NCBI GenBank assembly: GCA_003194525.1 | Contig: NBIV01000125.1 | Coordinates: forward strand, 1 to 64,000 | DNA length: 64,000 nucleotides | Direction: 5' to 3' | From: Gracilariopsis chorda | Taxonomy: Eukaryota > Rhodophyta > Florideophyceae > Gracilariales > Gracilariaceae | In this document: piece after piece, positions 10,012 to 21,154 of the stretch | Layout of the letters: each line of letters starts with the position of its first letter | Numbering within the stretch: position 1 is the first letter of the stretch | Made by a program: the position numbers and the translations under genes | The notes under the pieces: generated by a model | Database searches by the model: none | Told to the model about the DNA's origin: nothing | The model's input: the letters and a program-made list of their open reading frames with translations, nothing else

Positions 10012-11347
10012 GGATTATTTTCTAATTCGTTCACGGCATAGTAACGTAATGCATCTCGTTGCTTCTTACCTGCAGATGTTTCTGCAGTAACTGGATCGTC
10101 CTCCCCCACAACTTCATCTTGCGGTAACACGAAGTCTTCGAACTCTCCGTCATGCACAGAAAGATTTTGCAGTATCATACAAGCAATACACACCTTAGCA
10201 ATTTCGTCTTCATGATGAAGGCGTACTCCATCTTTCAAAGTCAGAAACCTTTGCTTCAGCATTTCGAATGCGCACTCTACTGGCTTTCTAGTTTGACTAG
10301 CAATGCCATCCCAATACTTCAGTACTGGGTTTGCCGCCTGCTCACGTGTACTAGTGGTCTTCATCAGGTTCACTGATGTCGTGAATGCGCAATCTCCAAT
10401 CAGGTAGGGTCTGACAGGAATGTCAGCAATTACTAAATCTGGGATACTGTTCCCAACCACAAACCGTTTTCAATGTGGGCCTTTAAGCTACTGCAGTCGT
10501 AAATGGTAGAATCGCCGAGCACCCCAGGACGACCAACATCGGCATAGATAAACTTACGATTTGCAGTAGCCACTGCAAAAATGACAATACTGGGGAATCC
10601 TTTGTAGCATCTGTATTCATAGAACTGCTCATCAGGGCATGAGAGCCACTTAATGTGAGTTCCATCAACTGCTCCGACACAATATGGCAAGCCGTGGATG
10701 TCACTGAATCCTTTCATTGCTGCTGCTACTGTTTCTTCTTCGACCGGAAACCGAATTGCCTGTTCGTAAGTAAGCGCTATACACTGTGACACCTCGGATA
10801 TGATTTTGCTAACAGAGCTCGTTCCTATTCCCAACTGGCATGCAGTTTTTTCGCATGTGGATCCTCCTGCATAGAGCAGAAATGCTACTAGTTTGATTTC
10901 TGCTGGCAATGCTTTTCGAAATTGTGTGTTTCTGCACTGGATTGTAGACCGAATCTCGTCCGCAATTTTGAAGAACAAGGTATAGGGAATTCGAAACATT
11001 CTAGACCAAGAAGCAGAGAGTAGGAATTCTGTCGATATGGCATAGTCATAAAACCAATTTGGATTGTTGCGAGATCGCTTCAAAGAACTCCCAGGGATAC
11101 CCTTTCGATTGTCGGTGTTGATAGATAGAATAACTGGGACATCATCTACCAGTGACTGTGAAAGAGCCCCAAGAGCTACGTTGTCGTCATCGGCAGAAAG
11201 AAAGGCGGCTCCAGCCATGAGTAGTTTTCGCCGGCGGTGATCATAGTTCATGTTGAAGATCTGTGGCGGTGTTGTCCACAGCATGTACCCGCCTTCAAGG
11301 CGATCCCAAGATCTGAACTGTTTGGACGCGAGTGGGACAGAAATCAA
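10008..11347 (-). pseudogene. PIF/Harbinger H1 transposase (DDE_Tnp_4 type)
   Basis: N-terminal part has a helix-turn-helix-like segment (ACQLGIGTSSVSKIISEV). The catalytic domain shows GAVDGTHIKW (first Asp), PGVLGDSTIYDCS (second Asp), LIGDCAF, and RKPVECAFEMLKQRF (Glu), the expected DDE order. A one-base frameshift near 10433-10460 splits it: the first ORF runs 11347-10433 and the remainder lies in another frame from 10460 to 10008. Restriction to one indel suggests recent inactivation. Confidence 0.85.
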
Positions 11348-11408
11348 AATGTACTAGGAAAAGGGAATTTGACAATACTCGGGGATTTTCGACAGTATGC
11401 GCCATGTC

Positions 11409-11430
11409 TTGTCTTAGTGTAGAACGGCCC
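11409..11430 (-). repeat. H1 right terminal inverted repeat
   Basis: Inverted partner of 9035-9056, followed by the second TAA. Confidence 0.9.
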
Positions 11431-11620
11431 TAAACATGATCCTCGAATTGGGGGTGTGGTGAATGAACTATATGTCACGTATGTAAGCACGTCCACCAAT
11501 CAGGAGCCAGTTTCTTCAGTTGGTACTTTTTGCAACGACTGGGATAAATTACTGAGATTATTTCTCTGACTGTTCGATGAGGTTTCTTCAGTAGAACATA
11601 GCAGAAGTGTGCGTCGCTTA

Positions 11621-12340
11621 GAGCATCTCCACTCCGTGCACCGTAACACGCTAAATCGGCAAAGATGTGGCATCACGTGTATGTCATTCATTGGATGACG
11701 CTAAATCTACAAATTTCCATAGCTCCATAGTATTCGGCATCTGGAGCTGGTCACTGGTTGACAAATTGTCTCGTGATGCCCACCGCCTTCTGGTCGGACC
11801 ACCAGATGGACGTCACCACGGACTAGATTGGAGGCCTGCCGTATGTAACAACCGCCGCATCCCTCACCAAACATGATGATAACAATACTTGGCATCAAAT
11901 GGTATATTCGGAAACGGCACCTTTAAAAACGCACACACAGTGAATCCCTCCTTGGAAGTGCCCCAAATCGAAAAATTGGGCGCAAGCAAGCGGCCAATTA
12001 CATACACCAAACCTACTTCCTCTATGCTACAGAACTGAACCCTATCACCGTACTGGTATGTTGAAATAGGTTGTGACGAAAATCGTGAATTTTTCATACG
12101 CATTACAAAGATACCAGTGCTTGTATTAGGGTTTTCAGTTCTGTTTAGCGACCTGTGCAAAACGCTTGCCAACAATTTGACTATAACAAGATTTTTAGCG
12201 TTTTGGAAGTGTATTTCTTTGTCGTTACGGTCAGAGATGCACAGCTGGAGAAAGAAATGTTTTTGAAAGCGCTGTAGCGCCCGCTACGGATTTCAATTTC
12301 CACCGTTTTGGCGTTTTAACGCTTGCCGGTGGAGATGCTC
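11621..12340. mobile_element. Harbinger-type MITE with TTA target duplications
   Basis: A 720-bp non-coding element. The ends are inverted copies of GAGCATCTCCAC, flanked by TTA at 11618-11620 and 12341-12343. No convincing ORF inside. Subterminal GCGTTTTGGCGTTTTAACGC-like palindromes lie near 12190-12320. GAGCATCTCCA-type termini with TTA duplications are typical of PIF/Harbinger-derived MITEs. Its right TTA also directly borders the left end of H2. Confidence 0.8.
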
Positions 12341-12547
12341 TTAGGGCCGTTATAAGAGTTTGGAAAAGTGGTAATCGGAAACGCTCAATCAACTGTAGTG
12401 CAATAGAAACTACACACGTGCCCACAGAGCGTTTTCGATTACCTTTCCGTAGGCAGGTCGGTTTGTTTCGCATTCAAAGAAACGAACCCAATACAAGCGC
12501 AAACTCACTCAACATATGCAATCACTTTAGAGTTTGAAATTGTAACC

Positions 12548-13926
12548 ATGACTTCTCACCAGCTTCGCCAACAGACCTTAACACATAGCGCTACCGTTTG
12601 CAAAGCAAGCAGCGCTCAAAGCTTTACAATCTCAACAATGCAAACACCAGAACACATTCCAAGCAATCTTTCATCTGATGCCGCACCAACCACTGTAACG
12701 GAAGCCGAAGAACTCTTAATCAACGCTGCTCTCACAAACGACCATTGTGAGAAAGCCCTCAAAGTGCTCAAAGTTATCGGCGCACATAATGCCAAACGGG
12801 CAACAAAATTGAAAGTCATTGCCCTCAAAATAATTCAAAGAACTGTGAAGTTTCAAGACCTTCACGAAGTTATCGCTAACGGCTCTGCTGACTGTGGTAC
12901 TCATCTCGAACTGCTCTCTAGCATGATGACTTCCACGGTCAAACTCACCAGACAACCAGACGGCAGTGAAAACGTCTAGTTTGTGCGTGGTGATTGTCAC
13001 GTTTTTACTGATGAGGGTATCAATATTGGCATGCTGCAAAGACAGAAAAGAGGCAATTCGTCTACACTCAGTGAATCTCGAACCCCCCCTTTCCAGGCTT
13101 CCGAATATTGTCGCCTGCTGCACGTGCTTGCGGATCCTCGTATGATATCTGCCAGGCAGAAACTTATGGAGTGCATGACGCGTGCGGAACTACATCACTA
13201 ACATGAAGTGAAGACCCTTGGTGTGAAAGGATTGCCCCGCTATTCAACGATGTGGATTTCAACCCCGAGAGAATCTTGGTATTGGCTGGTGGGGTTTCAT
13301 TAAGTGATATTGATGCAATCAAACCTGCGATGCGACCTTTTTGTCGTGAAGGAGATTTTCTAAAACGAAAGTTTGCGGCATTTAAAAGTGAGTATGGAAG
13401 TTGTGTGGCCCGCTATGAGGCCTCAGGACAGGGTGATCATGATGCGTTCGTTACGTTCGGAAATGGTCGATCATATATCCTTTACGCTTTTTGTTTTCTG
13501 CACGTCCACCCATTCCTGAAACCGTTTGCCACTAGGGCTCTCAGCAGTGACGTGCAACGAGAGGAGGGTGTAGACAATGGCCTGTCACCGTTTGGATTTG
13601 GCGGTAACGAAGGAAGCAGAGCAACTTCTGCGCAACGTAGTGTTAGAGGTGTCAACGTGATAGGAATGGATAGTTTAGTAACGGCTTTGAGAGGCAGGGA
13701 TCATACACATGCAAAAGAAGTGGAAGATGCTGATTTATGAAGGCTGCAACTTGAACTCTTTTATGCACATGCAAGGCACACTACTTCAGCGATGGAAGCG
13801 CTAATGCGAACGATGAAGAAGTTAGAGAGCTCGAAAACGGATGAAGACAGGGCTCTCTTTGAAAACCTGCTGCAACAGCAAAATTCTAATCTGGCCACTG
13901 GTTCTGCGATGCGCACAGATTTGTGA
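12548..13926 (+). pseudogene. Accessory ORF1 of Harbinger-type element H2
   Basis: Reads through 12548-13201 (TAG at 12977-12979), shifts frame near 13200-13220, then continues to a TGA at 13738-13740 and a final stop near 13926. It aligns with the H3 ORF1 over nearly its full length. Shared landmarks are KLMECMTRAE, DPWCERIAPLFND, the LAGGVSLSDIDAIKPAMR block, LKRKFAAFKSEYGSC and RYEASGQGD. The C-terminus is a predicted coiled coil (ALMRTMKKLESSKTDEDRAL). Position suggests the DNA-binding partner of the transposase, but I recognise no Myb/SANT signature, so the fold is unknown. Confidence 0.65.
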
Positions 13927-14633
13927 GACGGAGTCTGGTGAGGACGCACTTCAATTCCAGCCACAAGTGGTTCAAGAGCAGGCCACTGCCTCGATTCTGT
14001 TGTCTGTCAACACTATGCAAGTCAAAAGCGCACAATCGCACACGTAGCGGCACTCCCAGGTCGAATATGTAGATGGGTAGCATCAAGAAGCTACAAATGA
14101 GAATCCTACAGCAATCTTTTCTCGAGATGTTCTGTGCATATCGCAAAGTTCTTCCGCCAGGCGGCGGCGACTGCTGCAACGGCGGGAGCAAGCTCACGAT
14201 GGCAGTGGGCACCACTTGAAGTGGAGGGAAAATGGACAACAGAGCATGTCGTCAAGTGTGTACTGAGGAAAGGGAGGCAAAGGAAAAAGAGCATGAAATC
14301 ATGTTTGTAGACTCTATTGCCAAGACAACTTGCAGGAGAAACTGATCTCATGGATGTCAATATATCACCTCGACCTACCGCCGCTGGTGAGCTATCCTCA
14401 AAGGATTCTTCATGCGCCTGTTACCCAATATATTCCCTCCTTTCTATGTACGTCAATTCACTCCGTTTACACCAGCGATACCCATACTTGAACACGCCTG
14501 ACACATTCAAATACCTGCCATTGTTGTGAAGTAACCGACATTTAATCATTTAGAACTCATCTACTATGTGCATGGTTGTCCGAACTCATTGACTGCGGCG
14601 CAACCCAGTTCGACATCCGTGGATTCTCCTGTG
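13927..14633. other. No gene recognised between H2 ORF1 and the dsRBD gene end
   Basis: Several short overlapping ORFs on both strands without recognisable motifs. It separates two convergent genes and may be mostly 3' sequence. Confidence 0.4.
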
Positions 14634-14801
14634 TCACCCAGCCCCGATCTCTACAATCCGCGTACTGAAAACCTCTAGGCCATTGACCGCACCTGGATTG
14701 TTCCTTCTCTTCATTTGTGCAGCATCACAGAGCTTCTCACGAACAAAAAAAATGGAATACGCAGATAGACCCGCTAAAGCTACAGGTGAACACTGCAATT
14801 A

Positions 14802-14948
14802 GTGTGGTCCACACTAATTAAGAAGAACCCATATCGAGCTAACTCGCAGGTAATAGTGTGGACCACACTATTTTCGTATCTACACTAATTCATGTTACTT
14901 TTTGTTACTGTGGACCACACTATTTCTCTTCGCCGAAAATAGTGTAGA
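14802..14948 (+). repeat. Palindromic subterminal repeats, left end of pogo 2
   Basis: GTGTGGTCCACAC or its variants at about 14802, 14855 and 14909, with a half-copy AGTGTAGAC near 14940. Related copies occur at the right end (about 16719, 16763 and 16790). Confidence 0.75.
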
Positions 14949-14951
14949 CAT

Positions 14952-16598
14952 TCAATTCAAAGCTCGAGTGCTTCCAACAATCTCCCCTTCAAATTTTGCG
15001 CGATACCTGCGCACAATGTCTTGGAGTTCCGGAAACAACTGACGCTCTTCCCACCGTCCGTTCAGATTCAGAGCCATCTCACACCTTATCATGGACTTTC
15101 TAGCGTACAAAACACCATCCGAATCACGTTGACTACTCACAGCCCTCACTGACTCAACTGCTAACTTCAAGAAATATTTCTTTCCGGGGTTGGATAACTT
15201 TCCTGAGCATTTTGGCCCATCCGACCACAAGCCCTTTTCTATAGAATTCATTTTCAAGTCATCCCATCTGTCTCGCCAATACGTCTTAAGCTTCTGAATT
15301 ATAAAACTGTCCGCCGGTTGGACCAGGTGTGTTGCATTGCACGGAAAGAATCTTACCTCAGTATTGCTTGCATCTAACGCCATTCTAACCTCGTCTGTAG
15401 TATCATGATAATTAACGTTTTCAATATATAACACACGCTTTTGACCGTTTGGAAGAGGAGCCAAGACACGTCGCTCCCGAACCCAATCCAAAAACATACG
15501 CTTGTCCATCCACGCCTTTGGACCTGTACGGTATGTGACACCAGGAACGTTGTCAGGTAACCTTCGGATTGGATAATGTTTGTCGACGTTCTTGAATATG
15601 AGCATGGGTGTTTCCAAACGTGCATGTAGTCTTCCGGCGATGAGTACCATCATCGTTATTCCGTCATCGCCAGAAACCACATCGGCATAACACACATTTT
15701 CTTTTCCCACCAACGCTAGAGTCGTATGGTTATCCATATTTATACAGAAGTGAGTTTCGTCCGCGTTTTATACGTCTTCCTCACGTAGTGCGTTCGATCG
15801 AAAATGACGGGCCAACTGTCCTAATTGGAATGCGACTTCACGTTCAATTTGCTCTTGCTTTGCAGGATATACCATGCGCTTCCCACATTGTGCGCGACTT
15901 ACAATATTGGAGCGTTGCATGAAGGATTGTATCCATCTGGTAGTAATAAGATCTCTAATTGTTTTGTTGGTGCGGGTATCAATCATTTTCTTATAATACG
16001 CACCGCTGTTTTTGGCCTCAATCAACCCACATGCAAGGCGCTTGAGAAGCCGAGCGTTGAATTGTACGCCCGTTTTCCGCATTCTGTCAAACTCCGTAAG
16101 CAAGTCATGTTGCAACGCAGCAGCCCACGGAAGTAACCTTCTTCCTCCGCCCTGCTGGGCCTTTGCGTAATGACGTTTGAGACCATTTCTCGTGCTCCTC
16201 ACAAAAGAAATGTTGTTGTTCTTTTCAATTCTGTTATGACCGACTATGATGTCACTTCGATTCTTCCAGTACCGGCCCGCCCGCTGCAAATTGGCTTTGT
16301 ATTCAGCACGAAAGTATTGGGGAAATTGCGTTACGGTTCTGCTTGTGATATGCTTTGGACCGTTTGTTTCTGCATCGTTGATCATACATTTTGCGATGCT
16401 GGCTTTAACACTGCGCATTAGGACAACTTGGGGTGCGCGTTTCCGAATGTGTTGTGATGGACTATATGTTGTGTTTGAAGGAGGATCAATTATCGCTGTG
16501 TGGGAAAGTTTATTTGAGTTTGCGGTGTTTGTGCTTGTTTGCCGCGGCTGCATCTGTTGAAAAGCGGCAAGAATGGGTGAACCATTTAGAGCCATCAT
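14952..16598 (-). pseudogene. Pogo-type transposase of element 2
   Basis: One frame of about 548 codons broken only by TAA at 15768-15770. The N-terminal half has a CENP-B/Tc5-type helix-turn-helix (TTRWIQSFMQRSNIVSR). The catalytic half begins right after the stop with NADETHFCIN (first Asp) and ends with VQPADSFIIQKLK (third Asp). The second catalytic block reads LYIENVNYH where the element 1 relative has LYVDNCSGH, so the second Asp is replaced by Glu. Stop plus substitution imply an inactive enzyme. Confidence 0.85.
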
Positions 16599-19062
16599 CT
16601 GCTCGCGAGAGTGGTCTAGGCTGTCCTGGAAAGGCGGTGCGCGGGCAAGGACGCTCTAGTGCCAATGAGCGGCTCATGTAAACCGTTCCGTTTCAATTTG
16701 GCGCGCAATTTGTTTGTAGTCTACACTATTTCTTGTCATGAGTTCAGAGAGCTCCACATGATATAGTGTGGACTACACTATTTGGGTGTCTACACTATTT
16801 CTGAACCCAAACTAATAACAACGTTCACCTGTACTTCTTTATCGTCTCCGCCAAGCAATTTCTCTACTAACAGGTGCTTCTTTGGCCATATCTCCTCCCA
16901 GCTGATTGCTCTCACCTCCTTTCGCATCCAGTATTTGGTGGGCTCTGTTAAGGACGACAAATTCTGAGAATCGCCAACTCTTCCGTACCCGGCGACGGCA
17001 AGAGAAGATACAGCAACGTCATGAATTGACTCACATTGGATTCCATGGTGCTCAAAAAGCAGATCAAGCCAGTCATCGCCTGCTATGGCAGCCTTTTGTA
17101 CTCTCGAATCTTCAAGCACCTTTGCAGCAACCTCCGGGACCCAAAACATGTCCTGGACGTGATCCAAGTTTGAATCGTTCTCCACGTCCGTGATCTTTGG
17201 TAACCAGGGTTGTGCTACAGCGCCAACGGTCTTCATCTCTATCACTTACCCCTTCTGTCTCACAGGTGGGTTGACTGGGTAAATGCTCTTTGCGAAATAG
17301 CAGGTGTATGGCGTTAAGTGCTGTTTGGGATCCAGTGGCCTGGACGTTTTGTTTCCCATTGGTTGAGAACAATTCCGGAACTGAAGACTTCAGACTCGGA
17401 AGTAGCTTCTTAGCTGCCGCTTTCTTTGCACGTTTTTGGCTACGACCAACTGTGGTGATTTCAATGACGTAAGGGGGTGATTTATTACCTAGTTCTGCCA
17501 TCATTGTGCAACTCCACCTAGAACGTCCTTTACCTCGAACGTCCACTTGAGCAAAATGTGGATAACGGAGAAAGGTAAACTTTTTTTTCTGCGGTAGCTG
17601 GTTAAGACAGGACACATAGTGCACTCCGTCTTCTTCTTCTTCGCATGGAATCGCATCGACTTCATCAAGAGATGCTTCTGGAGTCTTCTTTGACTTCTGT
17701 TTCTTTCTTTCCGTCAGCCGTACGTCGTCGCTTGCAGCTTTAGCCTTGACATCAACATCGGAGACCGAAGATACTAACGGTTCCTCCGTGTTCTTTTCTG
17801 ATCCTATTTTGGTTGCATCCTTTCGGTGTCCTCGTTGGATGGTCTGACCTCAAGATTAGTCTGCGGTATGATCGGACGTGCCGTAAAGGTTGCGCCTTCG
17901 TGACCTGACGTAGAGACTATTGGCACACTGACGGAAAAAGGGTTGCCCGAAATTGGGACGTCATTCATGGCGGGATTGAAAGGGAATGATTGGTGGGGAT
18001 ACACACTTCCCCCAGGACTTTTAAGATAGGGGCTCACTACCATTTGAGGTACCTTGGTTAAGAAATTTGGTTGCAATGGCAGCGGGCCTTGATATCCCAT
18101 CATCGGTGCCATATGCGGCAGAGCAAGAAAAAGAGGATGAGGAAATCTGTTCAACTGAAGCATTGCCTCCGGTGGAAGGCCATGAACTTTTTCGTCAGGA
18201 ATTTGGGCAAGATCTGGACGTCCATGTCCAAAGTGCGGATTGGACACACGTTAATCGTTGCCAGTGGTAGCATTTGCGCCCAAACTGTTCATGTTGGCCG
18301 GATCAAATCGGGGTTGACGTCCTTGTGGAATTATCGGAACTGCGAACGCAGGAGGAAACGATGGACGCCCTACTACTGGCGGTGAGGAGCCAAACGGTAC
18401 CGTGACTTGTTGCATGGATACTGCAGGATCGGGAACGGGTTCAGGCTTGTGAACTTGCGTAGTCGCAGGAGCGGTGGTTTGCGCCAGCATGGCATAGCGC
18501 GGTTGTTCATCCGCCTTACCTTGCATGACGGGCGTAGATTCATTTGGAGTTCCAGAAAGAGGGACGGAGTGCCTGCGCTGTGGAGTACGCGTTCGATGTG
18601 AAACAGGGCAATCGGAGTTGGCGACGGGTGAGAGGTTTGTGTTCAAGAGTGTCCCACAATCCTTGGTTGGGTCTGTTGAGTGGCGCAATTTAGAGGCAGT
18701 GGAAGGTTGAGGCCTTCTGGTTCTGTGAGCTGTCAGAGAGGTAGCGAGGCGCAATCGACTCGGATGCTGATCTGCAACAACGGCTTCAGTGCTGCGTCGC
18801 TCTGGGGAAGAGGTTCGATGCGCGCCAAGCGTTCCAACCGCGACAGTCCTGTTCTTGGATTTCGTCTTATCTGGCAAATCTGTCAGAAGCGCAAACTGTT
18901 TGCAGTAATTCTTCACCTCTCCAGCAAAACGGTTCGTTCACATTAGCGATCAAGTGTACCATACGATTCGTGTAAGCAAGCCAAGGCAATATACAAAAGT
19001 ATGATTCGAAATGAAGCTAACAGACTCTCTTCCTGCGCTGGCTGGATTGGTCTTTGTCATGA

Positions 19063-19989
19063 CTAGGAGTGAGATCTTCTTCGCAAAAACCCGAGCTCTT
19101 GAAGTTTTTCCACAATTGTCTCTCGGAAAATGGAATGCTCACGTCGTCGATCTCGGGATCTCAAGTTATCCCTTTTAGTGTGACAGACATCTTGAATGTG
19201 AACTACCGGGGATTTTATCAAACTATTGTCGTCATGATGAGGTGCAATATCAAACACTGGGCGTTCTGCAGTCTCAATAGTGAATTTATGCAGCTTACAA
19301 GCTACCATTATTATGAGCGTGCATTTACGTAAAGAGAACCGCAGTGCAGACCAAAATATGCCAAACCGGCATATAAGTATGCCAAACGCTTGTTCCATGC
19401 AGACCCTACAGAATGAATGATACGCATTATATGTGTGCTGCCTAACCGATAAGTGCTTCTCTGGATAGGGAGTCAGAACGCAATATTCATTTGAATATGC
19501 ATCATCCGCTACAACTGCAGCCCATGATGGAAGATCTGAACCTTGCAACAATTCGTACAATTTTGTAGCGCTGAAGGCGATAGAATCATGTGTTCCCCCC
19601 GCATTTCGAGCGGATACAAAGCAGAACTTGTAATCAGCTTGAACGGCTGCCTGTACGAAGATTGCGAAGAACCCTTTTCGATTGTAGTACCTCCAAGGGT
19701 CAGAAACTTCACGAAGTTTGGGCTGTGTTATCTTAATTGCAATACCATCTAGCGCCGCTATGACGCCTTCGAATGGCTTTTTTCTTAACAAACAAAACTC
19801 TCCAGCTTTATTCTGACAGTGATCAATAGAAGTAGGAAACTTTATCCGTGGCAGTGTTTCGTTTAACACCAATAGGGTGTCAGTAAATAAAACATAAACA
19901 GTTGATTTCGATATGCCGTATGGCCATCCAAGGTCTAAATACCTAGCTCTGGCGAGCATACGGAGAGGTACACACAAAATCACTTCCAC
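19063..19989 (-). CDS. PIF/Harbinger-type transposase of element H2
   Basis: 308 codons, intact through the catalytic domain. Motifs are AALDGIAIKI (first Asp), NAGGTHDSIAFSAT (second Asp), VVADDAYSN, and RVCMEQAFGILICRFGIFW (Glu). About 20 further in-frame codons precede the nominal start, so the N-terminus is uncertain; the helix-turn-helix remnant GWPYGISKSTVYVLF is present, but the protein may be 5'-truncated compared with the usual 350-400 residues. It is the best-preserved transposase here and pairs with the H3 transposase along its length. Confidence 0.85.
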   Translation of the reverse strand: MEVILCVPLRMLARARYLDLGWPYGISKSTVYVLFTDTLLVLNETLPRIKFPTSIDHCQNKAGEFCLLRKKPFEGVIAALDGIAIKITQPKLREVSDPWRYYNRKGFFAIFVQAAVQADYKFCFVSARNAGGTHDSIAFSATKLYELLQGSDLPSWAAVVADDAYSNEYCVLTPYPEKHLSVRQHTYNAYHSFCRVCMEQAFGILICRFGIFWSALRFSLRKCTLIIMVACKLHKFTIETAERPVFDIAPHHDDNSLIKSPVVHIQDVCHTKRDNLRSRDRRREHSIFRETIVEKLQELGFLRRRSHS

Positions 19990-20493
19990 TTCTACTGCTC
20001 CTGCGACAAGTGAGGTATAGCGCTGCTATCGAGATAATCGAGGATTAACCAGATGTTTAAGACCCATTAACTGGGCTTTGGAGAATCTATACATTGTTCG
20101 AAACAGCCAATCAGACAAGCAGCAAATGTGGTGAAGAAAACTGAACGGAGAACGATTGAAAGAAACTCGTTGTTCGTCTGAATCATTAGCAGCCTCTGAC
20201 AGAACGGTAGCGAGAAATATTGAAATAGAAAGTTTCTGTGGAGTTGTTGGACTCTTTTTGGTGATTCAGTGAAAGCGTTTGAGACTACGGTGGGGCGAAT
20301 GCACACGCCAGTTTGCGAGGGCGGTAATGGGACGGTTCATGTCGGTCATCCACTGCATGACCTTGTGACAAGCATCCTCAGCTTCGTTTGGGAACAGATA
20401 CGCCGCTCTTAGAATGAATATGGTTCCCGAAATCGGAAGTATTTACTGCTTGTCAGTCTCCGATTTCCAGATTCACAGTCATATAACGCCCCC
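19990..20493. other. H2 terminal region upstream of the transposase
   Basis: About 500 bp between the transposase start and the right end of H2. A minus-strand ORF of 79 codons (20067-20306) could hold an upstream exon or truncated N-terminus, but has no recognisable motif. Confidence 0.35.
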
Positions 20494-20506
20494 TAGGGGT
20501 TTTTAG

Positions 20507-21120
20507 GGGCGTTAGGGGCATTCCATGAGTTAACAAAACTCTGAACTCGAAATCACAGCCGAATATAACTGTCAGCTTCTTGAACAGTAATGCTCTTTGT
20601 CAACAACGCCTGTATACCAACCTGATGGGGTTGCAGAGGGCATGGAACTCTGTCAGGTGCGCTTCGTCACCACTTGCGGCGACTACAAAACTCACACGCC
20701 TTCGGCCTTATCCACATTCTGCTTACAATACTGCTACTTGCTTAGTTGCCCTACAGCATATGTCGCGACCTATAACACTTTGTCGGGATGCACTCCAGTC
20801 CCACCAAACACTCCATGAAACCATCAAGGACCACCCTAGAGGAAGAAAACATGAAGATAGCAAACGTTTGTACTCTTGTATCTTTTAAACTCATGGGACG
20901 TGGAGCATTCCAGCAGGATTATCCAAATTTTCATTTGTCGTCCACCATTTTCTTCAATTCAACACATTAAAAGCATTTCTGACTTCGCTTTCAAGCGAAT
21001 GTACTGCGTCTCAATGTTTCAGTTCAGGTTACTTTCTTCGAATTTGCGCCGGCAGTTGCAAAGAAAGCAACGAAAAAGTTTTCATGCAGCTGCCGCAGTA
21101 AGCATCTAAGTTCTGCTTTT
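20507..21120. other. H3 left terminal region
   Basis: About 600 bp between the end of H3 and the transposase reading. Small ORFs only; one at 20876-21109 ends in a basic stretch (LRRQLQRKQRKSF) that could be a degraded transposase N-terminus. Confidence 0.3.
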
Positions 21121-21154
21121 CGTCACTCTACGAATTCTGGCCGGAGGAAGCGAT

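Larger units (their letters stand above)
9035..11430. mobile_element. PIF/Harbinger transposon H1
   Basis: A 2396-bp element with imperfect terminal inverted repeats of about 22 bp (9035-9056 and 11409-11430) and a 3-bp TAA duplication on both sides (9032-9034 and 11431-11433), the TWA target preference of PIF/Harbinger. It carries the standard two genes: a Myb/SANT-like ORF1 (plus) and a DDE transposase (minus), convergent and almost touching at 10008-10011. Each gene has one lesion, so the copy is probably inactive but young. Confidence 0.92.
14802..16795 (-). mobile_element. Pogo-like DNA transposon 2, inserted in the dsRBD gene
   Basis: About 1.99 kb, bounded by TA (14800-14801 and 16796-16797), the target of Tc1/pogo elements. 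The ends carry GTGTGGTCCACAC- and GTGTAGACACCC-type sequence and several copies of a TAGTGTGGACCACACTA palindrome. It contains a CENP-B-type helix-turn-helix and DDE transposase on the minus strand. The dsRBD gene reads into the right end and resumes in an open frame beyond the left end once one TA is counted. Confidence 0.8.
14634..18937 (-). pseudogene. Proline-rich protein with a dsRNA-binding domain (H2 cargo)
   Basis: Reads from about 18937 through a Ser/Thr/Pro/Arg-rich region and a Pro/Phe-rich region (in-frame TAA at 18251-18253), shifts frame near 17815, passes a Lys/Glu-rich linker and reaches a dsRBD at about 17650-17395. The dsRBD shows YVSCLNQLPQKKK (helix 1), PPYVIEITTVG (strands) and KRAKKAAAKKLLPSL (helix 2 with the basic patch that contacts dsRNA). 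Another frameshift near 17240 leads into a helical C-terminal part (16790-17245), cut by pogo 2; about 50 more codons follow left of it. It begins about 75 bp after the H2 transposase stop, on the same strand. The exact partner family is unknown. Confidence 0.7.
12344..20493. mobile_element. Large Harbinger-type element H2 with a dsRBD gene inside
   Basis: The left end GGGCCGTTATAAGAG and the inverted right end GGGGCGTTATATGACTG are imperfect inverted repeats with similarity extending about 40 bp. Inside, ORF1 points inward from the left and the DDE_Tnp_4 transposase points inward from the right. Between them lies a gene with a dsRNA-binding domain, itself split by pogo element 2. Without pogo 2 the element is about 6.2 kb, larger than a usual two-gene Harbinger. 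The flanking triplets (TTA left, CTA-like right) match imperfectly, so borders are approximate. Confidence 0.65.
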
